A stretch of DNA of 64,000 nt from Clytia hemisphaerica (lineage: Eukaryota; Cnidaria; Hydrozoa; Leptothecata; Clytiidae), in contig CACVBU010000485.1 in NCBI GenBank assembly GCA_902728285.1, positions 1,850,417-1,914,416 on the forward strand, written 5' to 3'. Below the pieces are notes generated by a model. It worked only from the letters and a program-made list of their open reading frames with translations, did no database searches and was not told the DNA's origin. Positions 1 to 11,111 of the stretch are shown here, in pieces. The translations under genes and the position numbers were made by a program. The number at the start of each line of letters is the position of its first letter. Position 1 is the stretch's first letter.

Positions 1-180
1 TTGTATTTCTATGGCTGAAAATGGCCTGAAAATTTGAAATTTCAAGGATTTCAAGGGTATAAATCTTGCACTTCAAGGGTCCCTAAGATAATATTGATTT
101 TTCAAGGGTTTCAAGGAAATTTTCAAGGGCAGGAAAAAAATCAAGGGTATTTCAAGGGTTTCAAGGAATTCAAGGGTCGC
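1..180. repeat. short tandem TTTCAAGGGT-like repeat
   Basis: About 180 bases dominated by the words TTTCAAGGGT and TCAAGG in direct orientation, irregularly spaced. Simple tandem-derived sequence with no coding potential. It may extend beyond the left edge of the window. Confidence 0.6.
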
Positions 181-229
181 TGGCCACCATGGATTAATCA
201 CGTCTGATCTTACATAGGTATAGATATAT

Positions 230-1290
230 CATAGATATCATCATCGAATGGCTATTGATTGTTAGTCTGTACTGCAGTAACCGATAACCAATTGATCATT
301 TAAGAGTCTTAATCAAAAATCAATCGATCATTTACAAGCCAATCAATGACCATCAATCAATTGATAGGTACGTAATTGAGCCTAGGTAATTAATCCTGAT
401 TGAGCTATTCCAGAAATTTTCTGTTTACCCCCTGTGGACGACACGGTTTTTTGTAAAGAATAAAGCCTCAGAACTTCGATGTGAAATTCAAAATATACTC
501 GGAAATTGACTGGATTTTTTTAACAGGTATTGGAAATTCCATCATTTTATCTCATTTTTAAGAAAATGCCTTGGAAAATCACGCGTTTTCCCTTCATTTT
601 TAAGAAAATGTCTTGGAAATTCCAGATTTATAGTCGAGCCAATCGAATCTAATCGAACACTCACAATTTTTGGTAAAATTTGAGTTCGATTAGTTCGATA
701 AGTCGTCTGGCGATTAGTTCGATTAAGTTCGACTAGTTGGATTAGTTTGATAGGTCCTTCCATTAATTCGAACTAATCAAACTTAATCTGAATCGAACTA
801 GTCGAACATAGTCGAATCTAATCGGACTAATAGAACTTAATCGAACACTCACAATTTTGGAGAAAATCTGAAAGTTCGATTAGTTCGACTAATCCAACTT
901 TAATCGTTCGATTAGGTTCGATTAAGTTCGATTAGTTGGATTAGAAAATCAGTTCCATTAGTTCGAATGATCGAGTCTGGTCGATAGGTAATCGAGCCTT
1001 CTTTAAAATCCTGATTATCGATTGGTCAACCTATCGATTGTTGATCGATTGATCATTGATTGATAATTATCATCGATTGGCGAACGATTGGTAATCTGTT
1101 CTACAGTGTAATCGATCATTTACAGATTTAAAGAGTCAATCGATAATCAATCGATCATTAACAAGCCAATCAATGACCAATCGATCAATCAATAGGTAAT
1201 CAAGCCTCCCTCAAAATCCTTATTATCGATTGTCTGTCGATTATCGGAACCAATCGATATCCAATCCATCGATTGGAAAAACCTATCAAT
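230..1290. repeat. TCGATTAG/ATCGATCA-rich repeat region with a direct duplication
   Basis: From about 640 to 980 the sequence is built from short words such as TTCGATTAGTTCGA and TAATCGAAC in both orientations. A ~150-base block at 240-395 recurs in direct orientation at about 1065-1215; both share CAATCGATCATT, ACAAGCCAATCAATGACC and a GGTAAT..AGCC ending. No gene is seen. 1290-1915 contains only short open frames without recognisable domains or splice structure. Confidence 0.55.
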
Positions 1291-1918
1291 TGTATTGAGT
1301 TGGAGGGTCTGGAATAACCACCAGTCTGGAAATGATGCACAGTCCACCAAATATATTTGACGTGAGGCTGTAAAATTCCTTTTGGCGTATTGGCGTAAGG
1401 TAAGGAGCAGAAGTGTAAGCTCTGTAGGCCCACATCCACTTGCTGTTCCACGAGTGGAACTTTTTTGGCGTTGGCTGCAATTTAAACAAATAACAATTCG
1501 GTGTGGACTTCTCATCATTTCCAGACTGGCATGCATAACCATAGAAATTGATAGTAAAAAGAGCTGGGGTAAACATCAAATAAAAATGGCATTGTGATCT
1601 CATGAAAAAGGAGGGCCTGGATATTAATACTATGTATGGGGAGGACTTCTTGTACTGCAAACAGCAGAACAGAGTTTTTACAGCTACTTACAAGTTGTAG
1701 ATTAATACATCTTCTTAAAAAACGCTGCTTAACAACCATGATTCCCCAGCTGTAAACAGCAAAGCTTTGGGTACCATTTTTGTTATGTTATTAGAGTGAG
1801 AAATAGTTGAAGCAAATGAGACTTACCTTTTCACTGTCGAGCAGGGAAAATAAGAAATTCAGCTCTTCTATACGATCCATTTCTTCAATTTGCCTGATTC
1901 TTTCAAACTGACCCTATA

Positions 1919-2744
1919 GACAGGCAGCTGACGACATCTAAAATCTGGACGACTTTGGGACAAACGTCGAGTTGATTTTTCTTGTTCCCATATATCTACT
2001 GATCCTAAAAATTTTACTCGGCGTCCGAAAATTTATTTAACGGACATGTCCGGTAGTAATTTGTCAAATGATGACGTCACCACCAAAAGTGAAAATTTGA
2101 CTTCAGCATATAATAATGATATATATACCATTCGATGCATTTTTCGATCTAGATTCTAAATCACATCAGTCTCAATAAGTAAAAATTTAGATTTCAAAAG
2201 TTATGACTTAAATTTGACATGTGATTTTGGTCAATCATGACCCTTTGACCCCCTAGAAAATGTCAAATTTCAACGTCATCAAATCGAAAAACAATTTACA
2301 CCATTCGAAAGCTCGTCAAAAACTATATAGAAGACAATTAAACGGGTATATTCGATTTCTCAGCCTAACTCGAGAAAATTGAGATCGTAATTCCTTATAA
2401 AATCAGGCATTTTTTCAAAAATGACGTCATAGAAGAGCTAGAGACCTCAATAACTTTTCATATTCAAATTTTTACTTATTAAGATTGATGTGATTTGAAA
2501 TCTACATCAAAAAACACTTCGAATGGAATGTAAAACTTTGAAATTTTGCAACATCAATTTTTCACTTTTGCTTGTGACGTCATCAATTAATAAATTATTC
2601 TCGGACACGTCCGGTAAAGATTTTTAAACACGCCGAGTAAATTTTTCTGACTTTCTAAACTATAAAGATTTCTAAATAAGTACTCAATATTTGTCCCTCG
2701 AATTTTCACTGATTCACTTTTTTTGATGTCATCAGCTGCCTGTC
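1919..2744. mobile_element. foldback MITE with TIR GACAGGCAGCTG, TA target site
   Basis: The ends are inverted copies: GACAGGCAGCTGACGACATC on the left and the complement of GATGTCATCAGCTGCCTGTC on the right, each followed outward by TA. The interior is also largely palindromic: the GTCCGGTA..TGACGTCA block near 2045-2075 is mirrored near 2575-2615, and TCACATCAGTCTCAATAAG at 2161 is mirrored near 2480-2500. The TA flanks fit a Tc1/mariner-type or similar element. It has no coding capacity. Confidence 0.75.
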
Positions 2745-2883
2745 TACTACAACAGTTGACATTCTCCTGCACGTGCGAAAACTCGATTCGAACAATTCGA
2801 ATATTTATTCCTCAACTCGCCTCAACTCGAATTCGAGTGAATTTCCGAGAATGAGCTTGATTGGTTTATCCGTAAATAATGAA

Positions 2884-2957
2884 AATTTATGCATAATTTA
2901 TGCGCATCGCGAATCGCGAATCGTTGGATCGTGCATCGTAAAGTACACAAACCCGGT
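2884..2957. mobile_element. fragment of the GGGTTGGTGTAA TIR family
   Basis: GCGCATCGCGAATCG..ATCGTGCATCGTAAAGTACAC is a diverged match to the right terminal repeat of the complete element at 21802-22567. Only one end is present. Confidence 0.45.
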
Positions 2958-3655
2958 TCTACCTACCTAAGCACTTGCAGACTGGAATCATTAAATTTTA
3001 TTTTAGCGAGTGAGTTCATATTATAGAATCTTCGAGAATGTTCTAGAAGTTTCAACTACTTTCGTTTTCTAATTTTTTTTCCGCACCGCCGCCGCGAAAG
3101 ACGATCGTAATACTTTCGCTATGCGAAATTAATAATCAGAATTTTCGGGCAAAAATGTGCAACTGTTCCTGGATTTGCTGAAAATTCCACCCTGTATCTA
3201 AAAAAAGTCAACCCTACAGTGCGGTTCTGTTATCTTTAAAACATACCCTTAATCGCCGCACATACCGCCGCCGGTCAATTTGCCTGACTACCATCCCCAT
3301 CCAGACCTTTCATTCCTGTTCTATGACTTGTTTAAAAGGTTGTTATAACAGTTATTTAACAATTATTTCCACGGAGCTGTGAAAAAGAACAATAACTTGA
3401 TGTATTTCGCAAAAAAAAGCTCCGACATCATTCAACCTTCTCTAAATTAGATGTATAAAGCATCAAAAAGTATCTTATCTTCCTACCGGTCTATAAAACA
3501 AATATGAACCTATCTCTGGAACTCAGGAATTATTGGAGCTTCTGAATTGAAAGTTTTACCAATAATAGGTATATTGACCACCTAAGTCGCTGTGAGAAAT
3601 TTCAGAGACCTCTTAGATGCATGAAGGGTATTTGCAATTTATCTCTTCGTTCTAG

Positions 3656-3826
3656 TGGATGGTGGTTGGTCTAGCTGGAGTGGTTTTTCTTCTTGCACAC
3701 TAAGTTGTGGAAGTGGTACGCAGTATCGAACACGAGCTTGTGATAATCCAGCAAGTCAGTACGGAGGAAAGCATTGCGAAGGCTATGAACGAGAAGAAAA
3801 ATCATGCAATACCAATCCATGTCCTG
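3656..3826 (+). CDS. gene A exon: TSP1 cassette 1
   Basis: 171-nt symmetric phase 1-1 exon (acceptor TTCTAG, donor GTAAGA). It encodes DGGWSSWSGFSSCTLSCGSG, an RTRAC segment and ..SCNTNPCPG: six cysteines, a WSSW motif (typical C-mannosylation site) and the CGSGTQYRTR core of a TSP1 repeat. It can be inserted or skipped without changing frame. Confidence 0.85.
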
Positions 3827-6800
3827 GTAAGAGTAACCAACGCCATGGGGAAATTAGCGGGTTTATCTTCTTACCCAGCTGGCACACAACGTCGTTTCAA
3901 CTTTCATCTAACGTTATATGGACATTGTGAATATTAGAAAAACGTTGAAACGACGTTGTGTTCCAGCTGGGTAAGCTTTGTGTTTTCTAAGACATAACTT
4001 AGAAATATAGAAAATTCATATTTCCATATTTACAAAAGTATATGGAAATATCATATTTTCAAGATATTTCCAGGATTGGAAACCTCTTATTTCGCCCAGT
4101 GGAGGGGGCGTGGAAAAATTGGTTTTTAGAATCACACCCTTACACTACAGTGCAGCAAAAAATTGGTAATATTCATACCCTTACAGTGCATTTTCCTCGA
4201 ATTGTCAAAGCTTTTTGAGCAAAATAATCAGAATTTTTGGGCAAAAATGTGCAACTGTTCCTGGATTTGCTGAAAATTCCACCCTGCATCTAAAAAAAGT
4301 CAACCCTACAGTGCGGTTTTGTTATCTTTAAAACATACCCTTAATCACCGCACATACCGCCGCCGGTCAATTTGCCTGACTACCCTCCCCATCCAGACCT
4401 TACATTCCTGTTCTATGACTTGTTTAAAAGGTTGTTATAACAGTTATTTAACAATTATTTCCACGGAGCTGTGAAAAAGAACAATAACTTGATGTATTTC
4501 GCAAAAAAAAGCTCCGACATCATTCAATCTTCTCTAAATTAGATGTATAAAGCATCAAAAAGTATCTTATCTTCCTACCGGTCTATAAAACAAATATGAA
4601 CCTATCTCTGGAACTCAGGAATTATTGGAGCTTCTGAATTGAAAGTTTTACCAATAATAGGTATATTGACCACCTAAGTCGCTGTGAGAAATTTCAGAGA
4701 CCTTTAGATGCATGAAGGTATTTGCAATTTATCTCTTCGTTCTAGTGGATGGTGGTTGGTCTAGCTGGAGTGGTTTTTCTTCTTGCACACTAAGTTGTGG
4801 AAGTGGTACGCAGTATCGAACACGAGCTTGTGATAATCCAGCAAGTCAGTACGGAGGAAAGCATTGTGAAGGCTATGAACGAGAAGAAAAATCATGCAAT
4901 ACCAATCCATGTCCTGGTAAGAGTAACCAACGCCATGGGGAAATTAGCGGGTTTATCTTCTTACCCAGCTGGCACGCAACGTCGTTTCAACTTTCATCTA
5001 ACGTTATATGGATATTGTGAATATTAGAAAAACGTTGAAACGACGTTGTGTTCCAGCTGGGTAAGCTTTGTGTTTTCTAAGACATAACTTAGAAATATAG
5101 AAAATTCATATTTCCATATTTACAAAAGTATATGGAAATATCATATTTTCAAAATATTTCCAGGATTGGAAACCTCTTATTTCGCCCAGTGGAGGGGGCG
5201 TGGAAAAATTGGTTTTTAGAATCACACCCTTACACTACAGTGCAGCAAAAAATTGGTAATATTCATACCCTTACAGTGCATTTTCCTCGAATTGTCAAAG
5301 CTTTTTGAGCAAAATAATCAGAATTTTTGGGCAAAAATGTGCAACTGCTCCTGGATTTGCTGAAAATTCCACCCTGCATCTAAAAAAAGTCAACCCTACA
5401 GTGCGGTTTTGTTATCTTTAAAACATACCCTTAATCGCCGCACATACCGCCGCCGGTCAATTTGCCTGACTACCCTCCCCATCCAGACCTTACATTCCTG
5501 TTCTATGACTTGTTTAAAAGGTTGTTATAACAGTTATTTAACAATTATTTCCACGGAGCTGTGAAAAAGAACAATAACTTGATGTATTTCGCAAAAAAAA
5601 GCTCCGACATCATTCAATCTTCTCTAAATTAGATGTATAAAGCATCAAAAAGTATCTTATCTTCCTACCGGTCTATAAAACAAATATGAACCTATCTCTG
5701 GAACTCAGGAATTATTGGAGCTTCTGAATTGAAAGTTTTACCAATAATAGGTATATAGACCACCTAAGTCGCTGTGAGAAATTTCAGAGGCCCCTTAGAT
5801 GCATGAAGGGTATTTGCAATTTATCCCTTTGTTCTAGTGGATGGTGGTTGGTCTAGCTGGAGTGGTTTTTCTTCTTGCACACTAAGTTGTGGAAGTGGTA
5901 CACAGTATCGAACACGAGCTTGTGATAATCCAGCAAGTCAGTACGGAGGAAAGCATTGTGAAGGCCATGAACGAGAAGAAAAATCATGCAATATCAATCC
6001 ATGTTCTGGTAAGAGTAACCAACGCCATGGGGAAATTAGCGGGTTTATCTTCTTACCCAGCTGGCACACAACGTTGTTTCAACGTTCATCTAACGTTATA
6101 TGGACGTTGTGAATATTTGAAAAACGTTGAAACGACGTTGTGTTCCAGCTGGGTAAGCTTTGTGTTTTCTTGACATTGCTTGATATTTTTTATTCCCTAG
6201 ATCCTGGTCACTGAGAGTAAAGGTAGATAATGGGCTTTTCCAGAAAAAAATTGAATATGGGGGTAGAGGATATAACAATTTAAAAGTGATTTACCCCCGG
6301 ACAAAGTGCCTTTTGGCCCCCCAGACAACTGGTTTACCCCCCCCCCCTGCGGGTAAGCATCAGTTGACCCCCCTGGACAACCCAAATTACCCCCGGACAG
6401 AGCAAATTCACCCCCCAGACAAGGTAAATTTCGATGTTTTTTCGCTACCCCCCCCCCCCCGGACACTATATCCTCCTGCCCCCATGTATGAACATTTTCT
6501 GGAAGAGCCCAAAGAATTTGTCCCATCATCATTTTTGTAAACAAAAACTTTGGTTCCCTGTAAATTATTTCAGCCAATTCTTCACACTCGTTGGGTTTTG
6601 GATTGAGGAGAGAAAATGACAAGAAGTCTCGGTATTTTCTCAGCCATATAGCGCAGAATAGAGTTTATAGAGTAATCCATATGATTAGGAGCTTGGAAAG
6701 CATTAACTGCAGCGAATCCCAATGATGTGGTTTATGACTGATCTGGTGACGAAAAGTTTTCTTTTTATGTCAATCATTGCCTTTCACTCATTCAAAATAG

Positions 6801-9800
6801 AACCACCTGGCAATGAAACACTTTTCCGATACCTTCAGGTGATCGCCAACTCACCTAAGCCTGAAAAGCCTTTTTAAGATACAGTGTGTCCAAATAAAAG
6901 CGGACAAATTTTCATTTATTTCTTCTCGTTTAGTTAGATTATCTTTCTTATAAGCATATACTTTATAAGAATCAAATCAATAACTCTCGATAGATGGTGA
7001 TATACCTTTGGGAATTAGTTTTTACAAAGTGAACAAGGGATGGCACAAAATATGAGCATATTTATTTTACTTATAAGCATATACTTTATAAGAATCAATC
7101 AATAACTCTTGATGGACGGTTATATACCCTTCGGTTATTAGAAAATTTTTGACCCCGTCTAGGTTTGTCCACCCCCCTGTATGGTTATAAAATAGAACAT
7201 TGCTGAAACCATAATCGACCAAAAAATAAAGGGCAGAATCGTCAATGGACCCGTAATTAGACGCAACCGAAAATTCACGAAAAAGAAATAGAGCGCTCCT
7301 CTCTTGATTCCAGACGTGTTGATGAAATCAAGGATATCAGCGGTGTCTTCCGTGGTCTACGGAGATACGTCAAAACCGTGGGTATTGAAGACAATACAGG
7401 AAGCGTCGAATGTTCTGCTGGTACTTCAATCGATTCCGAATCTCCATTTCTTTACGAAGAATATTTTGAGGTGGGCTTGGCAATAAAGGTGAAATGGATG
7501 CAGAAAGATCTTGGAACTGGGTGGAAGCCTGGCTTGTATTCTGCTGTTGTCCAATCATGTGATATTCAAAACGACACTATCAACATTATTTAAAATTTAG
7601 AACCTAACGTGATATACTCAGTGGAAATATCCCCTTGCATTTCGTCTGCCAGAATCAAATTAGCTGCGAAATGATTTAATTAACTAGCCAATGTATACTT
7701 TTCCCTATATTGCATCCATTTTTCAGTCCCCACCTAGCCATAACTACTTCATCTTTTTCATTTTTAAATCAAAAAACTTTTGAGCTTGTTTGTTTACATG
7801 CTTGGAGGTCTTTTTCTATGCTCGCTAGTCGGAAATCTCTTTCTGGAAATCTAATTGTTTAATCGTTTCTCCCTTTTTAGCCCTTTAAGAGTACGTGCTT
7901 CTTAAAGCGTAGGATTATAGGAATCAGCTAGCGATTCTTGATGTTACGTTTTATTCTTGATCGACTAGACCCAAATCATTTTTTAGCAGCAAAGTCAGTT
8001 AGGGTAAACAAAACCATGGTATTCCATAGGGTTAAAGAATTTTCTAATCGGAATTACATAGGGGTAAGGGATTTGTAGTTCCGGAATTCCATAGGAGCAG
8101 ATAATTTGAAGTTCCAGAATTCCATAGGGGTATGGGAATTTTCGGTCTGGAATTCCATGGGGGTGCACCTAAAAAAAGAAACCTCCTCAACAGGGGGGTA
8201 CGGACTTTATCTGGAAAAGCCCATTGCAGCAATTGAAAATATGTTTTCTTCAGTAGATCAGCTTTTGCCTCTAAGGTTTCCCTGAGCTTTCATGGCGTTT
8301 GAATTTGAAGACTGTATTATGATTCATGATCATCCAAAAATTTTGAAGCCGCTTCGGATGTTGTCAATATTTTGGGTATTTTTGTCCATTTTCCTAAAAG
8401 AAAATGGGTATTTTAGAGTCCACGGAGCCTTAAAATGTTCTTAACTTGTTCTTAATATTTTGGCCATTGAAGCCTTTTGTTCTTATATAGTTTGTTCTTA
8501 CTAGATTTTTTGGCAAGTTTTTTGAGCAAAGTATAACTATTATCCTGCCACTCTGTCTTCAAGAAAATTGGAAACTGATTTCTCTTTATCTTGTATTCTT
8601 TTACCAGCTTGGTCAAGTTGGTCATGTCAGCATTGTTCAAAGACAGCCATACGAACACGCACGTGTCATCATGGATGTTCTGGCAAAACGACCGAAACTA
8701 CAGAAATGTGCCAAATTGAATCTTCATGCTTCCCTGACAAAGGTAATACAACCCTGTCTCAAGTGAAAGTGCTTCTTAGTTTTTTAAAGAGGAAAATAAG
8801 TACTGAACAGGGTTATTATTCACTGGGGACGAGTTTAGCCGCATCGGTGTAGGGTTTTTACATCAAATACTGAATGTGGATTCTGTTAATTTCCATTATT
8901 GCCCCGCAGGGGATTTTGTTGCTTCACGTAGTGGACTTGCTCGCCAGAAAAATATTCATGTCGTTGATGTTTTTTCCGATTCTGAGCGGACCACTGCTCT
9001 TAAAAAATGGTCGCGCGCACCTATTGTTTTATCTACTTTGTTGCGACTTGTATTGATTTTAGTTCTATTCTATTCTTCTATTTATATTCTTACAAAGTAA
9101 AACAGGGACAGTACACAATATGTGCATTATTTTTCTTATAAACACCAACTTTTATTAGAATCAGATCAATAACTCTTGATAGACAGCCATATACTTTTCG
9201 GTAATTAGTCCCTACAAACTAAGTAAAGAAGGGATATTTAAAAGATATTTTACTGTGTGCACCAAGCTGTACACATCGTTTCTTTTTTTATCAGCCAATC
9301 AGTTCATTCTCGATTATGAATGCGTTCGCGAGGCATTCATAGCGCGACCGCTACTTGCTAGTATAACCTAAATAGAACGGTCGTAGCGATAATTACTTTT
9401 AGAAGTTGCCAATGCCAATTTTCTTTAGCTCAAATTTACTTTTCATTCAATCTTCTACACACATCTACCATCTATCTACACTAAAAAAATTATATTTTAG
9501 TTCTAAGCTACAACACTGATTTATGGGGCAGTTGGCGTTCATGGGAGTATTGCCCAAAAGGAACCTGGGTTGTCAGGCTGCAAACAAGAATCGAAAGCCA
9601 CCAAGGAGGTATAGAATCTTTCATAAAAAGTTGTTTCCGAGAATTTTTTGGCATGGTTTTGTTAAATCTCTTCAATTCCTGCCAAGTATAATTTTCATCA
9701 TTGGCGTTCTTGAAATTAATCGAAAAACAAAATTATCTCGGGTTATAAATTGGTTCTCAGGGCAAATTTTCTTATAAAATGGGTTCTATAAATACATGTG

Positions 9801-10634
9801 TTTTACATCTTATCTTAGAGCAGTTACAACTCTAGATAGAGAGATAGGAATTTACTACTCACTATAGCTAGATACTGATAGTTTTTAATAAAGTTTTTCT
9901 CTTTGTTCAATGTATGTCTCTTTTTATTCCAGATGGCGATGACACGGCATTAAATGCGATCTCTTTAAGATGTAACAATGATGTTGGCACTACCATCACA
10001 AGTGGATACACCAATTGGGGCACTTGGCGAGCCGAGTCACAAAAATGTATTAATGGATTTTACGGTGGAATGCTAAAATTTGAAAGCCACCTGGTAATAC
10101 AAATTGGACTTCTGTAACTTATCATCTCCGAAGAATCAAAATATCATTTTAAGGCTTTTAAATTTTCCAGCAGTCAATAATTTCGGTTTCTCAAGAACCA
10201 AGAACTCAAATTTACCCCGGTTTAAAAGTCATCTTATTGAGTTGATATTTTAAAAGTTGATATACCATTACACCTCCTTAATAAAGTTTGATTACATAGA
10301 TCCTTCTACTCTTCTTATCAAAATATTTATTCAAATTCCAACCCCTCCCACGTGCTAAAATTACCTTGTAAGAAATAAACCTTATTTTATAATGAATTTT
10401 CAGGGGCCTGATGATGACGATACTTCGACCAATGCCATTCGTTTGATATGTCGAGATGACAATCAGTGGTACGAAAGCGGTGAAGGTGGTTGGGGTTCAT
10501 GGACACAAAGCACTTACTGTCCTGCTGGTTTGTACAGAATTGTTGGTCTTCAAACACAGATCGAAAGTGACCAAGGGAGTGACGACGATACTAGTTTGAA
10601 TGGTGTTCGATTGTTGTGTCGATATTTTGGATAA
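3656..10634 (+). CDS. gene A: secreted TSP1-VMO-I protein, 5' partial
   Basis: Proposed exons: 3656-3826, 4746-4916, 5838-6008, 8608-8742, 9501-9608, 9933-10093 and 10404-10634 (stop TAA). Every junction is AG|exon|GT. All introns are phase 1 except the last, which is phase 0. The 1148 nt read without a stop from the first split codon to the TAA, giving about 381 residues. Order: three six-cysteine thrombospondin type 1 repeats, one shorter six-cysteine TSP1, then a VMO-I domain of three repeats with the WGSW..CP.G...LQT.IE..QG..DDT.LN.I.L.C pattern. TSP1 modules bind glycans and matrix; VMO-I is a carbohydrate-associated beta-prism of egg envelopes and mucus. No signal-peptide exon is present between the window start and 3655, so the 5' end is upstream of the window or was lost at the ~3131 breakpoint. 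A polyadenylation signal ATTAAA lies at 10750. Function beyond extracellular matrix or defence is inference. Confidence 0.8.
3872..3975. repeat. intronic hairpin after the TSP1 donor
   Basis: CTTACCCAGCTGG.ACACAAC opens a ~30-bp inverted repeat closed by GTTGTGT.CCAGCTGGGTAAG, with AACGTT words in between. The same hairpin follows each of the other four TSP1 cassettes, near 4962, 6052, 32326 and 36215. It is probably a small foldback element carried with the exon, but its constant place ~45 bases after the donor could affect splicing. Confidence 0.7.
4101..4396. mobile_element. diverged copy of the G/C-ended 345-bp MITE inside a TSP1 unit
   Basis: It shares ACCCTTACAGTGCA, TGCAGCAAAAA and CGCACATACC..CGGTC..TTTGCC in the same order as the intact elements at 51127-51468 and (inverted) 37722-38067. 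The poly-G/C ends are reduced to GGAGGGGGC and CCCTCCCC. Sister copies lie at 5191-5486 and 32555-32850; a 5'-truncated one lies at 3131-3306. Confidence 0.7.
4746..4916 (+). CDS. gene A exon: TSP1 cassette 2
   Basis: 171-nt phase 1-1 exon that encodes the same peptide as cassette 1; the only change noticed is synonymous (GCATTGTGAA against GCATTGCGAA). Near-identity of exon and introns indicates very recent tandem duplication or gene conversion. Confidence 0.85.
5191..5486. mobile_element. diverged G/C-ended MITE, second TSP1 unit copy
   Basis: Nearly identical to 4101-4396 and at the same offset before the next TSP1 exon, so it was copied as part of the unit and not inserted independently. 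Confidence 0.65.
5838..6008 (+). CDS. gene A exon: TSP1 cassette 3
   Basis: 171-nt phase 1-1 exon. It differs from cassettes 1 and 2 in its tail (GHEREEKSCNINPCSG instead of GYEREEKSCNTNPCPG). The NINPCSG tail is shared with the copy-B exon at 35999-36169, which marks those two as the paralogous pair. Confidence 0.85.
6228..6514. mobile_element. MITE with TIR GGGCTTTTCCAGAAAA and C-rich core
   Basis: The left end GGGCTTTTCCAGAAAA..ATATGGGGGTAGAGGATATA is mirrored by TATATCCTCCTGCCCCCAT..TTTTCTGGAAGAGCCC. The core is a short tandem of ACCCCCNGGACAA-like units with long C runs. Two relatives: 36388-36664 (paralogous site in copy B) and 45988-46273 (intron 2 of the PAN gene). It lies in the gene A intron between cassette 3 and the fourth TSP1 exon. 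Confidence 0.7.
7270..7672 (+). pseudogene. intronic ORF relic, probably from a mobile element
   Basis: An open stretch reads ..GIEDNTGSVECSAG.., then a YEEYFEVGLAIKVKW..GWKPG.YSAVVQS segment, and stops at 7591. Past the stop the codons continue as a recognisable but broken tail (EPNVIYSVEISP). It has no usable splice context and sits in a TE-rich intron. The paralogue at 38701-39030 has different breaks (codons missing near 38760, a stop at the spot corresponding to 7420). The GWKPGWY..VQSYD pattern recalls a domain I associate with repetitive invertebrate proteins, but I cannot name it with confidence. Confidence 0.4.
8020..8168. repeat. minisatellite, GGAATTCCATAGGGGT units
   Basis: About four imperfect ~38-base units, each with an (A/G)GAATT(C/A)CATAGGGGT core. 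The paralogous array in copy B spans 39665-39845 and has one more unit. Confidence 0.6.
8320..8520. mobile_element. GTTCTTA-rich repeat (MITE family member)
   Basis: It contains GAAGCC(G/T)..CGGATGTT, repeated GTTCTTA words and GAAGCCTTTTGTTCTTATATAGTTTGTTCTTA. These are shared with 39995-40200 and with the better-preserved TIR element at 55977-56226. Confidence 0.5.
8608..8742 (+). CDS. gene A exon: diverged TSP1 repeat 4
   Basis: 135-nt phase 1-1 exon (acceptor TTACCAG, donor GTAATA) encoding WSSWSCQHCSK, AIRTRTCHHGC and EMCQIESSCFPDK. It keeps six cysteines and the WSSW/RTR core but is 12 residues shorter than the cassette exons and clearly older. The copy-B counterpart is 40289-40423. 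Confidence 0.8.
8860..9100 (+). other. conserved open stretch in intron, unknown
   Basis: An open frame after GCCCCGCAG reads GDFVASRSGLARQKNIHVVD and ends in a hydrophobic LSTLLRLVLILVLFYSS segment. The copy-B counterpart (40560-40770) stays open as well. It would not join in the right phase between the neighbouring exons without introducing a stop. I treat it as intron sequence or a TE relic, not an exon. No family recognised. Confidence 0.25.
9501..9608 (+). CDS. gene A exon: VMO-I part 1
   Basis: 108-nt phase 1-1 exon with a TTTTAG acceptor. It encodes SYNTDLWGSWRSWEYCPKGT followed by WVVRLQTRIESHQGG, the first beta-prism repeat (WGSW, CPKG, LQT.IE..QG). The donor GG|GTATAG splits the codon continued at 9933. 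Confidence 0.85.
9933..10093 (+). CDS. gene A exon: VMO-I part 2
   Basis: 161-nt exon, phase 1 in and phase 0 out. It encodes DGDDTALNAISLRC, which completes repeat 1, then TNWGTWRAESQKC and FYGGMLKFES of repeat 2. The DDTALN calcium-site-like loop and C-terminal cysteine are typical of VMO-I. Confidence 0.85.
10404..10634 (+). CDS. gene A terminal exon: VMO-I part 3
   Basis: Phase 0 terminal exon after TTTTCAG. It encodes DDDDTSTNAIRLIC, GGWGSWTQSTYCPAG, IVGLQTQIESDQG and DDDTSLNGVRLLCRYFG, then TAA. It ends directly after the last VMO-I cysteine, the usual end of the domain. Confidence 0.9.
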   Translation, partial: GPDDDDTSTNAIRLICRDDNQWYESGEGGWGSWTQSTYCPAGLYRIVGLQTQIESDQGSDDDTSLNGVRLLCRYFG

Positions 10635-10749
10635 TGCAATGGTGCGTGATACGGATAATTGATAAAGGGGGTGTTTGTGCATTTTTACTTGTACTAATTG
10701 TTACAAAATTGTATACTTTTTCTGTTTTGTATTGTTAATAATGAATTGC

Positions 10750-10755
10750 ATTAAA
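10750..10755 (+). terminator. polyadenylation signal ATTAAA, gene A
   Basis: ATTAAA 116 bases after the stop. The same signal lies at the paralogous place in copy B (43145-43150). Confidence 0.4.
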
Positions 10756-11111
10756 AAAATTGTTCTATAGGATTAATTACTACATCGTTCAAAGTTTCTC
10801 AAACCTTAAGTATACATAACAAGAAATATCTCTTTTGTAGCATGATAGAATTACATTGTTTCGATTTTAGAGGGATTTAGTAAATTGTTCCTCTTAAGAG
10901 TCAAAATTATCTATGAAATAGGTGCTCATCCTCTACCAGTGGATACCCCTTAAAACCTACAGCAAAAAAGCTACCCCTTATATCCTGATAGAGAAAATAG
11001 TAAGGGCTGAAAGCTTTTTTGGTGAGTCTAAGCTACCTATGAATTTCTTCCCTGCGTATGGCTTTTTGTAATAGATGCTAAGAGAATTCTTATTGCTTCG
11101 TGAAAAAAAGT

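Larger units (their letters stand above)
3131..6165 (+). repeat. 1.09-kb tandem array carrying one TSP1 exon per unit
   Basis: Three nearly identical units follow each other. The TSP1 exon starts lie at 3656, 4746 and 5838 (steps of 1090 and 1092). A complete unit contains a MITE-derived block with G/C-rich ends, a ~440-base intron stretch, the 171-nt exon, a ~105-nt perfect-armed hairpin just after the donor, and an AT-rich stretch with the word ATATGGAAATATCATATTTTC. Unit 1 is truncated on its left at about 3131. Unit 3 diverges after about 6165. Single units recur at 32.03-33.0 kb and 35.79-36.33 kb, and a 90-base piece lies at 15693-15782. Confidence 0.9.

Noticed and set aside
3827..3937. 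Extensions of TSP1 frames past the donor, and overlapping frames starting inside the exon
   Set aside because: They run through the GTAAGA donor into the intronic hairpin or are out of frame; artefacts of ORF calling repeated at every cassette.
6197..6622. Gly-rich 141-aa minus-strand frame and Pro-rich plus-strand frames
   Set aside because: They fall in the C-run core of a MITE; the paralogue at 36.4-36.8 kb has different frame lengths because of run-length changes.
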